The notes below the pieces were generated by a model. That model saw nothing but the letters and a program-made list of their open reading frames with translations, was not told where the DNA came from and did no database searches. From Arthrobacter sp042667405 (GTDB lineage: Bacteria > Actinomycetota > Actinomycetes > Actinomycetales > Micrococcaceae): 64,000 bases of DNA. Every line of letters begins with the position of its first letter. Positions within the stretch are counted from its first letter, which is position 1. The position numbers were made by a program, and so were the translations under genes. This document shows positions 1 to 6,906 of this stretch, piece after piece. The DNA is taken from NCBI RefSeq assembly GCF_042667405.1, contig NZ_JBHVAL010000001.1, positions 372,001 to 436,000 of the forward strand, in the 5' to 3' direction.

Positions 1-213
1 CTGGAGGTAGTTCTCCACCCCTACGAATGAGGTCTTGGCCTGGCCGAAGCCCAGGCCCGACTTCTGCTGGGCAAAGAAGCTAAGGACGATCGAGTAGATA
101 ACCGGCGCCACCATCGCCAGGGCGAAGACGGCGAAGAATGGTGTCAGGAACAACGCCGCGGTGCGGCCGCCGGTTCCGGACTTGGATCGGGTTTTGCGCT
201 GGGGGCGGGTCAT
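1..213 (-). CDS. Carbohydrate ABC transporter permease, N-terminal fragment
   Basis: The first 71 codons of a membrane permease; the gene runs off the left edge. A basic N-terminus (MTRPQRKTRSKSG) is followed by one strong hydrophobic segment at about residues 19-44, then a loop containing VGVENY, which is typical of MalF/UgpA-type sugar permeases just after the first membrane helix. The gene lies 65 bp downstream of the solute-binding lipoprotein on the same strand, so the two probably form one transporter operon. The substrate cannot be read from this fragment. The remaining permease and any glycoside hydrolase would lie outside the window. Confidence 0.8.
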   Translation of the reverse strand, partial: MTRPQRKTRSKSGTGGRTAALFLTPFFAVFALAMVAPVIYSIVLSFFAQQKSGLGFGQAKTSFVGVENYLQ

Positions 214-278
214 GCCGTCCTCCGAGGCAGGGAGGCCCGGGGCGGGTTTTGATCCCGGGCCAACCCTGCCATGCGGGC

Positions 279-1592
279 CTACTCCTTGACGGAGAGGCCG
301 CTCTGCTTGAGTCCGGCTACCGTCGCGTCCTGGGCTGCCTCAACGGCGTCCTTGACCTTCCCGCCGGTGGTCAGCTTGCCGTATGCGTCCTTAAGTGCGG
401 TGTTGGTGATGTCCCAATTGGGTCCCCACTGCCAGCCCGGGGTGATGGTGGAGTATGCCTTGTCAAAGACCTGGTAGATGTCGTTGCCGAAGTAGCTGGC
501 ATCGAAGGCTTTCTGGGCCACCGGCGTCAATCCCGGGAACGCGAGGAACGCCGAGCCGGTGTTCCCGCGGGCCTGGATGGCGTCGGGGTTGGTGGACAAG
601 TACTCGATGAACTTGGCCGCCGCTGCGGGATTCTTGCTGCTCTTGGTGATGTTGAAGCTGGAGCCACCATAGAAGGCATCGGCAGGGGTGCCCCAGTTAG
701 GCACTTCCGCGGCGATCCACTGACCCTTCTGGCCACTGGCTTCGGTTCGCTTCTGGATGCCGGTGGCGCTCCAGTTGGCACCCAGGACTCCGACGACGGC
801 TCCACTGGCCAAGTCTGCCGACCACTCATCGCTGAAGGACTGCTGGACTTTGACGATCTTTTGGTCGATCAGCTTTTGCCAGAACGTGGCGACCCTCTGC
901 GTGGCTTCATCATCCACGCCGACTTTCCAGCTGTCACCCTCGGTGTCGAACCACTTGGCTCCTGCCTGCCAGGAGAGGGCGGCGGTCAGTGAGGCCTCGT
1001 TTGGATTGAAGCTGGCCAAGTGGGCGTCGGGCGCCACGGCCTTCAGCTTTTTGCCAGCATCCTCAAAGTCGTCCCAGGTTTTCGGGACGCCCACGCCTGC
1101 CTTGTCCAACATATCCTTGCGGTACCACATGATCATTGGTGCGGCATCGTAGGGCAGCGCATAGGTCTGGTCACCGAACTGCACCAGGGCCTTCGTGCCA
1201 TCGCTGAGCTTGTCCACAGTCGCTGATTTGTCGATGAACCCGTCCAATGGCTGAAGCTGTCCGTTGCTGACGAACTGGGGCAATTGGGGGTATTCGATGG
1301 TTGCAACGTCCGGGCCGTTGCCGGCTGTGATCGCCGTCGAGAGTTTGGCGTAACCGCCGCCGGCGCCGTTGGGAACGGTTTCAAAATTGACTTTGATCTT
1401 GTCCTGGCTGGCGTTGAAAGCCGCGGCCACTTTGTCCATGCCGGCCAGGGAGGACCAGAAGGTAATGGTGCCGCTGGGGTCCTGCGAGGGACTGGGGGCG
1501 GGGCTGGCAGCCGGTGTGCTGGCGCAACCTGATACCAGGGCCGCGCTGACCATGAGGCTGGCGGCTCCCAGCAGAAGCTGGCGTCGCTTCAT
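279..1592 (-). CDS. Carbohydrate ABC transporter solute-binding lipoprotein
   Basis: A 437-residue extracellular binding protein (SBP family 1, MalE/UgpB-like). It has an N-terminal signal peptide ending in a lipobox (LVSG, Cys23), so it should be lipid-anchored outside the membrane. A Ser/Pro/Ala-rich linker follows, then the mature fold starting GTITFWSSLAG with the usual NAFN/FE and ATIEYPQLPQF stretches of sugar binders. Length is normal for the family. The start has AGGAG a few bases upstream. The permease fragment lies downstream and a DeoR/LacI-type regulator upstream, which suggests inducible sugar uptake. The sugar itself cannot be named. Confidence 0.9.
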   Translation of the reverse strand: MKRRQLLLGAASLMVSAALVSGCASTPAASPAPSPSQDPSGTITFWSSLAGMDKVAAAFNASQDKIKVNFETVPNGAGGGYAKLSTAITAGNGPDVATIEYPQLPQFVSNGQLQPLDGFIDKSATVDKLSDGTKALVQFGDQTYALPYDAAPMIMWYRKDMLDKAGVGVPKTWDDFEDAGKKLKAVAPDAHLASFNPNEASLTAALSWQAGAKWFDTEGDSWKVGVDDEATQRVATFWQKLIDQKIVKVQQSFSDEWSADLASGAVVGVLGANWSATGIQKRTEASGQKGQWIAAEVPNWGTPADAFYGGSSFNITKSSKNPAAAAKFIEYLSTNPDAIQARGNTGSAFLAFPGLTPVAQKAFDASYFGNDIYQVFDKAYSTITPGWQWGPNWDITNTALKDAYGKLTTGGKVKDAVEAAQDATVAGLKQSGLSVKE

Positions 1593-1657
1593 TCTGTTCT
1601 CCTTCGAAGTTCACGATGCGAAGTCGGAGAGTGCGTGCTGCACTTGACTACGTTCAT

Positions 1658-1712
1658 TGAACCAACAGAGATGAACAAACAGATATGAAGTAAACAGGAA
1701 TGAACAAACTGC
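1658..1712. promoter_or_regulatory. Four tandem TGAAC-type half-sites before the sugar transporter
   Basis: Between the binding-protein start and the regulator stop there are four direct repeats of roughly TGAACAAACAG. They begin at 1658, 1672, 1686 and 1701, so they are spaced 14, 14 and 15 bp. Copies 2 and 4 share TGAACAAAC; copy 3 is TGAAGTAAAC and copy 1 TGAACCAAC. Tandem direct repeats are the usual operator form for DeoR-family helix-turn-helix domains, matching the N-terminal domain of the adjacent regulator. Related TGTTCA sites occur in front of the regulator gene. Confidence 0.6.
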
Positions 1713-1718
1713 CAGTGA

Positions 1719-2873
1719 TCAGCTGCGAGGATCCTGGGAGCTGAATGCAGGCTCGAGCTCTCTTCCCTCCGGCAGCGTCGAGTTGCGGACTACGAGGGTA
1801 GGGGACAGGTTGACCCGTTGCCGCGCAGCGGGGCCAGGCCGCCGGGAAATGACCCGGTTCGCGCACATCGTCAAGGCCTGGTGTCCGACGTCGAACTTGG
1901 GCGGCGCTACGGCAGTCAAGGGTGTGGTCCCCAGCGCCGCGATCTCGTCATCGTAGGCAATGATCGCGAAGTCCTCCGGGACCTCGATGGCACGCTCCTG
2001 GCACACGCTGGCGAACTGCAAGGCGTCTTCATCCGTGTGCACAATGGCGGCGGTGACCTTCTCCCGCAAGCACCAATCGAGAATGTCGGCAACAAGCTCA
2101 TGATGGGCCTGGGGATCGTTCCGGGCGCGCGACATGGTGCGGACCATGTTCGATGCCGGGTGGGTCTGCGGTCCGGCTTTTTCCATTGCTTGACCGAATC
2201 CCTCGATCAACGGCGGAGCGGTGGGGCTGTTCTCCCGAAGGCACAGGGCGATCCTTTGGTGCCCGAGCTCCTGGAGATGGGCGACGGCGATCCGGGCACC
2301 CTGCGCGTGGTCGCTTCGCACGCACTCGAAATTGCCGCGATCGAGGGTGTCTTCAATGGATCGCTCCACGACGACGATCGGAACCGCCGCAGCCGCCAAC
2401 AGCTCCAGCGTTTGGGTATTCGAGAGAGAGGCCTCGCTGGGCGTCACCAGTATCCCGTCGACGCCGAGATCCAGCATTCTCCTAAGCTGCCGTTGTTCTT
2501 CGGTGCTTGAGTAGTTGGAGACGCCGAGAATCAAACGAACGCCCGCTTCCCTTGCAGCGGTCTCAGCGCCACGAATGACACCGCTGAAGTAGTACGAAGC
2601 CGACGGGACGATCATCCCGATGGTGGCGACAGCGCCGCGATGCGGGGCCCGGTTGGCAGGCAACTGTCGCAGCTGCTGCGAAACGGGGGCGTCGGGAACC
2701 GCAACTGCCCCTCCATGCACCCGTTCCACCATGCCCCGTTTCTCCAGGATGGCAAGGTCCCGGCGGACCGTCATTCCTGAGGTTTTGATCCGGGCTGCGA
2801 ACTCGGAGGCATTAATAGAGCCCTTGAGGGCCAATTCCCTGAGAATGAGGTGTTTACGGTCTTCCGACAGCAT
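1719..2873 (-). CDS. Transcriptional regulator: DeoR-type HTH fused to LacI-type sensor domain
   Basis: A 384-residue chimeric repressor. Residues 1-58 are a DeoR winged helix (MLSEDRKHLIL, then SGMTVRRDLAILEKRG and VHGGA). From about residue 84 the protein switches to a LacI/ribose-binding-protein fold (ATIGMIVPSASYYFSGV, GVDGILVTPS, VVVERSI, and AIIAYDDEIAALGTTPLTAV near the end). DeoR proteins normally carry a sugar-phosphate sensor, so this one probably senses a free sugar with DeoR-style DNA binding. It precedes the ABC transporter on the same strand. Repeats in front of both genes suggest autoregulation and control of uptake. Confidence 0.85.
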   Translation of the reverse strand: MLSEDRKHLILRELALKGSINASEFAARIKTSGMTVRRDLAILEKRGMVERVHGGAVAVPDAPVSQQLRQLPANRAPHRGAVATIGMIVPSASYYFSGVIRGAETAAREAGVRLILGVSNYSSTEEQRQLRRMLDLGVDGILVTPSEASLSNTQTLELLAAAAVPIVVVERSIEDTLDRGNFECVRSDHAQGARIAVAHLQELGHQRIALCLRENSPTAPPLIEGFGQAMEKAGPQTHPASNMVRTMSRARNDPQAHHELVADILDWCLREKVTAAIVHTDEDALQFASVCQERAIEVPEDFAIIAYDDEIAALGTTPLTAVAPPKFDVGHQALTMCANRVISRRPGPAARQRVNLSPTLVVRNSTLPEGRELEPAFSSQDPRS

Positions 2874-2906
2874 CCGGACGGGCCTTTCGCAGTGTGCACT
2901 AGGAAG

Positions 2907-2931
2907 TGTTCATTATGTTCCTTTGTGTTCA
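2907..2931. promoter_or_regulatory. TGTTCA-type repeats upstream of the chimeric regulator
   Basis: Three direct repeats TGTTCA (2907), TGTTCC (2916) and TGTTCA (2926), about one helical turn apart, lie 34-58 bp upstream of the regulator start. Their complement is TGAACA, the core of the four repeats before the transporter. This supports autoregulation by the DeoR/LacI chimera. The call rests on pattern similarity only. Confidence 0.45.
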
Positions 2932-3103
2932 AGTGTACGCACTGGTTTCGGCGAAATGGTGAAACCCCCGGCAACCGGGCAAAAAGCCGTGAGTCGGGAT
3001 ATTGGTGTAATTCCGGTCTACCCGGTCCACCATCGTTCCAGGCATCCTGTAGGGATCCACGCGGTGTACCACCTCGTCGGAAGCGTGAAAGGGGTTATGG
3101 CCT

Positions 3104-3727
3104 ATGGGTGGACTCATTGATGGGCTCCTGAGCGTCAGTCCGGTGCTCGCCTACACCCTGGTTGCTTTACTTGTGTTCGCCGAAGACGCCTTCTTCCTCG
3201 GTTTCGTCATACCGGGAGAAACGGCAGCAGTCCTCGGGGGCGTTATTGCCAGTCGTGGCGAAGTGCAGCTGGGATGGATGATGGGCTTGGTGGTTCTGGC
3301 TGCGATCCTCGGTGACACCGTCGGCTACGAGGTCGGCAAGCACGCCGGGCCCCGGCTCCTGAAAAGCCGTGCTCTGGAGCGGCATCGGGAAAAACTCGGA
3401 AAAGCGCAGGACTTCCTTCGGCGACGCGGTGGAGCCGCCGTCTTTCTGGGTCGTTTTGTCGCCTTCTTCCGGGCGGTGATGCCGGCGCTGGCTGGCGCAT
3501 CCCGTATGCACTATCCCCGCTTCCTGTCTTTCAATGCTGCCGGCGGCCTGGTCTGGGGGGCCGGCTTTGTACTGCTGGGCTACCTGGCAGGGAATTCCTA
3601 TGAAGCCATCGCGAAGGTCGCGGGCAGGGACATCACAGCGGTCGCCATCGCCATTGCGCTCGTGGCTGTCGTTGTCTTGCGTATCCGGTCGTCGCGCAGG
3701 AAGCGGCGCAGCGCGAACAAAGCATGA
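3104..3727 (+). CDS. DedA family membrane protein
   Basis: A 207-residue polytopic membrane protein of the DedA/SNARE-associated family, which in other bacteria affects membrane lipid translocation and envelope homeostasis. Family features seen are the FVIPGETAAVLGG re-entrant segment (about residues 30-42), GDTVGYEVGKHAG, and the arginine motif GRFVAFFRAVMPALAG. The C-terminus is basic (RSSRRKRRSANKA). Length is typical. It stands alone; the next gene starts 129 bp downstream and the regulator upstream is divergent. Confidence 0.9.
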   Translation: MGGLIDGLLSVSPVLAYTLVALLVFAEDAFFLGFVIPGETAAVLGGVIASRGEVQLGWMMGLVVLAAILGDTVGYEVGKHAGPRLLKSRALERHREKLGKAQDFLRRRGGAAVFLGRFVAFFRAVMPALAGASRMHYPRFLSFNAAGGLVWGAGFVLLGYLAGNSYEAIAKVAGRDITAVAIAIALVAVVVLRIRSSRRKRRSANKA

Positions 3728-3856
3728 AATGAAGGAACATGTCGGGTCAAGGTATTGCTAAGTAGCCTTAGTAGTGGTCTCCTTATATCGGGATGAAACT
3801 CTCCTCCCGCTGCCCGGTCGCTCACCGGTTAGCCCCGCCGACTCCTCGGAGATGCC

Positions 3857-4282
3857 ATGCAAGGGATTGGTGGCCCAAGCCTTACACGACTGACGCAAGA
3901 CATGCGCCCCCTCGGATGCCTGCACTGCGGGACCAATGAAAATGTTGCCATCGAATCCATAGAGTCATTGCCGCCGCACCCGGGCGAACTTCAGGTCCAG
4001 GTTGGTTACGTTTGCCGGAAGTGCCAAGGCAATTACCTGCATGCGGCACGGTTCCGTGATGTCGCTGCGGTCCTGAACAGGACCCGCTCGCTGGATGGAT
4101 TGCTCCGCTTTGCTGGAGAATACTTCCACTGCGGAGAGCCGATGTCGCTGATGGGTTCGAAGATTAAGAGCATTTACGCGCCTCTGTCCACCGATGAGCC
4201 CTATGAAGACGCCTCGGTGGTCAACGTCGGAACCAAGGTGCTTCGGTGCCAGTGTGGCTTCCAGCTGGAGCTGCCGAGCTGA
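3857..4282 (+). CDS. Small protein with two probable zinc-binding ribbons, paired with an AAA+ ATPase
   Basis: A 141-residue protein I do not recognise. It has CxxC at 21-24 (CLHC) and 53-56 (CRKC), then a second possible set: HC at 91-92 and CQC at 131-133. This suggests one zinc ribbon and a second, less regular one. No signal peptide or membrane segment is visible. The ATG at 3857 has GGAG five bases upstream; a later ATG (residue 16, MRPLG) is also possible. Its stop is one base before the start of the AAA+ gene, so the two are almost certainly co-translated and may act together. The function is unknown. Confidence 0.75.
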   Translation: MQGIGGPSLTRLTQDMRPLGCLHCGTNENVAIESIESLPPHPGELQVQVGYVCRKCQGNYLHAARFRDVAAVLNRTRSLDGLLRFAGEYFHCGEPMSLMGSKIKSIYAPLSTDEPYEDASVVNVGTKVLRCQCGFQLELPS

Positions 4283-4283
4283 C

Positions 4284-5324
4284 ATGGCTTCCGGCCGTAA
4301 CCCGCTTGATGACCTGCGCGAGACAATCGGTCATCTGGCCAATCAACTCAAGCTTCAAGGTACCGAACGGGTGGACGACCTGATGGGCGAGTTCGTCGGT
4401 GCCCGGCCGGGTCCGACCCGCCCGCTGTCCGAGGTGCAGGCCGAACTCGACGCGCTGGTCGGTCTCGAAACAGTCAAGGAACAGGTGCGCGCCTTGGTTG
4501 CCCTGCTGCAGGTCCAAGCACGCCGTAAGTCGCACGGTCTGCCGGAAGTGGCTACGTCCCAGCATCTGGTGTTCCTCGGAAACCCTGGTACTGGTAAAAC
4601 GACGGTGGCCCGGCTATTGGCAGAGATGTATCGCGCGGTGGGTTTGCTGCAGAAGGGCCACCTGGTGGAGGTGGACCGCTCCGGTCTGGTGGGCCAATAT
4701 GTGGGGGCCACAGCCATAAAGACCGATCGCGTGATCCGGCGAGCTCTGGATGGGGTTCTCTTCATCGATGAGGCCTACGCCCTGGCTCCGGAGGAAGGCC
4801 GGATGGACTTTGGCCCCGAGGCGATCGAGGTGCTGCTGAAGCGGATGGAGGATCACCGGCACCGCTTGGTAGTTATCGTGGCCGGCTACCCGCGCCTTAT
4901 GGAAGCCTTTTTGCTCTCCAATCCCGGACTGCGCTCCCGCTTTGCCCGGGAGATCACGTTTCCGGACTACTCCGTGGACGAGCTCGACACGATCTTCCAC
5001 CAGATGCTGTCCCAGCACGAGTACGTACTGGAACCGGATGCGGACCAGATGCTCCGCCGGATCCTCACCGGCCTGCACGCAGGGGAAGATTCGGGCAACG
5101 CTCGCTTCGCGCGCACATTGTTCGAGCAGGCGCTTAACCGTCAGGCGCTGCGCTTGTCCCGCGACGAAAAGCAAAGCCTGGACATGCTTGACCGAGAGGC
5201 CGTGATGACCCTTACCTCGGAGGACATCGTCGAGGCGGCACTGGCCCTGGGTGAGGAACCGGAGCCGGAACCCGGTACGACGCCGGAGCCGGTCCAGCCG
5301 CGCTGGTGGCGCTGGCTGGCCTGA
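4284..5324 (+). CDS. AAA+ ATPase of the CbbX/SpoVK/EccA type
   Basis: A 346-residue AAA+ protein. About 50 helical N-terminal residues precede the ATPase core, with Walker A GNPGTGKTT (99-107), Walker B VLFIDEAYAL (158-167), the substrate-loop sequence SGLVGQYVGATAIKT and GLRSRF with the arginine finger. CbbX remodels Rubisco, SpoVK acts in sporulation and EccA in type VII secretion; no Rubisco or ESX gene is in this window. The ATG at 4284 is chosen because it follows the upstream stop by one base; an in-frame upstream ATG would lie deep inside the zinc-ribbon gene. It probably remodels a client connected to that protein. Confidence 0.85.
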   Translation: MASGRNPLDDLRETIGHLANQLKLQGTERVDDLMGEFVGARPGPTRPLSEVQAELDALVGLETVKEQVRALVALLQVQARRKSHGLPEVATSQHLVFLGNPGTGKTTVARLLAEMYRAVGLLQKGHLVEVDRSGLVGQYVGATAIKTDRVIRRALDGVLFIDEAYALAPEEGRMDFGPEAIEVLLKRMEDHRHRLVVIVAGYPRLMEAFLLSNPGLRSRFAREITFPDYSVDELDTIFHQMLSQHEYVLEPDADQMLRRILTGLHAGEDSGNARFARTLFEQALNRQALRLSRDEKQSLDMLDREAVMTLTSEDIVEAALALGEEPEPEPGTTPEPVQPRWWRWLA

Positions 5325-5330
5325 CCACGT

Positions 5331-5972
5331 TTACGGATACTTGATGATCAGATCAGCGGAGGCCTTCGTCGACTCGACGTACCGTGCGTTGGCCTCATCA
5401 GGTCCCTGTGCCCAGGCCTCGGCCGCAGCAGGATCCATCCCTGAATCCACGTGCCGTTGGATGAGCCGTGACATGCGGGTTTCCGATGGGAGTTCAACGA
5501 ACCAGGCCTCGTCCAGGTAACTGCGGACCCGACCCCACGGCCCGACGTCTGCAAGCAAGTAGTTGCCTTCCGTGATGACAATCCCGATCGACTTCGGCAC
5601 CGCAATGGACGCCGCAATCGGCTCCTCAAGTCCCCGACGATATGTCGGCGCGTAGACGACATCTTCCTCATTGAGGCGAAGTCTTGCCAGAAGCGAGAGG
5701 TAACCGCCGACGTCGAACGTATCGATGGCGCCTTTTCGTTCCCTGAGTTCCGTACCCTCAATAATGGTGTTTGCCAAGTGGAAGCCGTCCATGGGCACGA
5801 TGGCGCATTCCTGCCCAAGGTGCCGGCTGAGGCCTTCGGCAATGGTGGACTTGCCAGCACCCGGTGGACCGGCAAGTCCAATGATCAGGCGGGTTCCCGA
5901 TGTGGCACTGCGGCGCAGGTGCTCCGCAAGTTGCGCAGTGTTGCCAGGGTGCACGGGCTGCAAATGATTCAA
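5331..5972 (-). CDS. Nucleoside/nucleotide kinase family protein (PanK/uridine-kinase fold)
   Basis: A 213-residue P-loop kinase with Walker A GPPGAGKST (35-43), the phosphoryl-acceptor segment VPMDGFHLAN and the ITEGNYLL strand, all typical of the phosphoribulokinase/uridine-kinase/pantothenate-kinase-like group. The physiological acceptor (sugar, nucleoside or vitamin) cannot be assigned. The start taken is TTG at 5972, which overlaps the TGA of the upstream hydrolase as TTGA; a GTG at 5954 is an alternative. The overlap suggests translational coupling to the hydrolase. It is convergent with the AAA+ gene, with only 6 bp between stops. Confidence 0.8.
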   Translation of the reverse strand: MNHLQPVHPGNTAQLAEHLRRSATSGTRLIIGLAGPPGAGKSTIAEGLSRHLGQECAIVPMDGFHLANTIIEGTELRERKGAIDTFDVGGYLSLLARLRLNEEDVVYAPTYRRGLEEPIAASIAVPKSIGIVITEGNYLLADVGPWGRVRSYLDEAWFVELPSETRMSRLIQRHVDSGMDPAAAEAWAQGPDEANARYVESTKASADLIIKYP

Positions 5973-6718
5973 CCCTTGAGTGTGTCATCGAGCAGGGCCC
6001 GCAGTTCTTCGAAGTGCCGCTCCGTGGCTTGGGGATGGTAGGCGGACGTGTCAGCCATTGAGTAGCCATGCGGCGCCCCGGCATAAATTTCGTTGGAGGC
6101 CTTGAGCCCGGCATCATCCAAAGCGGCACCAAGCCGCGCGACCGCCTCGGGGGCCATGCCGGGATCATGGTCGGCGTGCCCGAAGACGAACCGGGCACAG
6201 GCGTCGGACAGGCCCAGGTGGGGGCTGTCTGCAGCGTCGGTCGCGAGGCCGCCTCCGTGGAAGCCGCCACATGCCGCAACCAGCTGCGGGTGTGAAGTGG
6301 CGGTGCGGACGGCCAAACGCGCACCCATGCAGTACCCAGTGGTCCCGATGGGCCCGCGCGCCACACCGTCCGTCCCTGTGATTGTGGTGACCCATGCCTC
6401 GATATCGGGCAGTGCCTTGTCCGATGTCAGGCGACCGACCCGTGGAAAAGCATCCTTGCCGGCGGCTTCCCTTCCCGCGGTGGTGGTCATGTCGCCTGCG
6501 GGAGCGAGCTCGGCAATGGAACCCTCCCGGTAGAAGACGTTCGGGACCAGCACTACATACCCCCAGTCCGCAATGCGTTGGGCCATCTCTTCAATACGGG
6601 GCCGTACACCGAAGGCATCCATGTAGAAGACCACTCCGGGGAACACGCCATCCCCACTGGATGGTCGGACAAGCAAGGCCTCGGCAGTGCCTTCAGCGGC
6701 AGCAATTTCGATGAGCAT
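5969..6718 (-). CDS. Dienelactone hydrolase family protein
   Basis: A 249-residue alpha/beta hydrolase of the dienelactone hydrolase type. The nucleophile is a cysteine in GYCMGARLA (Cys130), as in carboxymethylenebutenolidase, with a likely Asp in FGHADHD (about 183) and His in GAPHGYS (217). Residues FYMDAFGVRP and VVLVPNVFYREG match the family. There are no catechol ring-cleavage genes nearby, so a role in aromatic degradation is only a guess and a general esterase is equally possible. It overlaps the kinase by 4 nt. Confidence 0.85.
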   Translation of the reverse strand: MLIEIAAAEGTAEALLVRPSSGDGVFPGVVFYMDAFGVRPRIEEMAQRIADWGYVVLVPNVFYREGSIAELAPAGDMTTTAGREAAGKDAFPRVGRLTSDKALPDIEAWVTTITGTDGVARGPIGTTGYCMGARLAVRTATSHPQLVAACGGFHGGGLATDAADSPHLGLSDACARFVFGHADHDPGMAPEAVARLGAALDDAGLKASNEIYAGAPHGYSMADTSAYHPQATERHFEELRALLDDTLKG

Positions 6719-6906
6719 CTGCTTACAGTATCGAATGAAGCTCTGGACGCCGCCCCGTCAAGTCAAGTCCATGTGGGCACCCTTGAATGTCGCTGGACTG
6801 TTGCAAGAATCACATTTGTTTGCATCCTGCTCCTCTGGCCCTGATCCTTGCAAGACCTAGTTTTTTTCAGCGCTTGTCAGAGCGTGCCCAATGGAGGACA
6901 CAATTT

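Noticed and set aside
6801..6826. TTGCAA...TTTGCA before ppsA as a possible cAMP/RamB-type site
   Set aside because: Only short half-sites and no full consensus; not enough to call a regulatory site.
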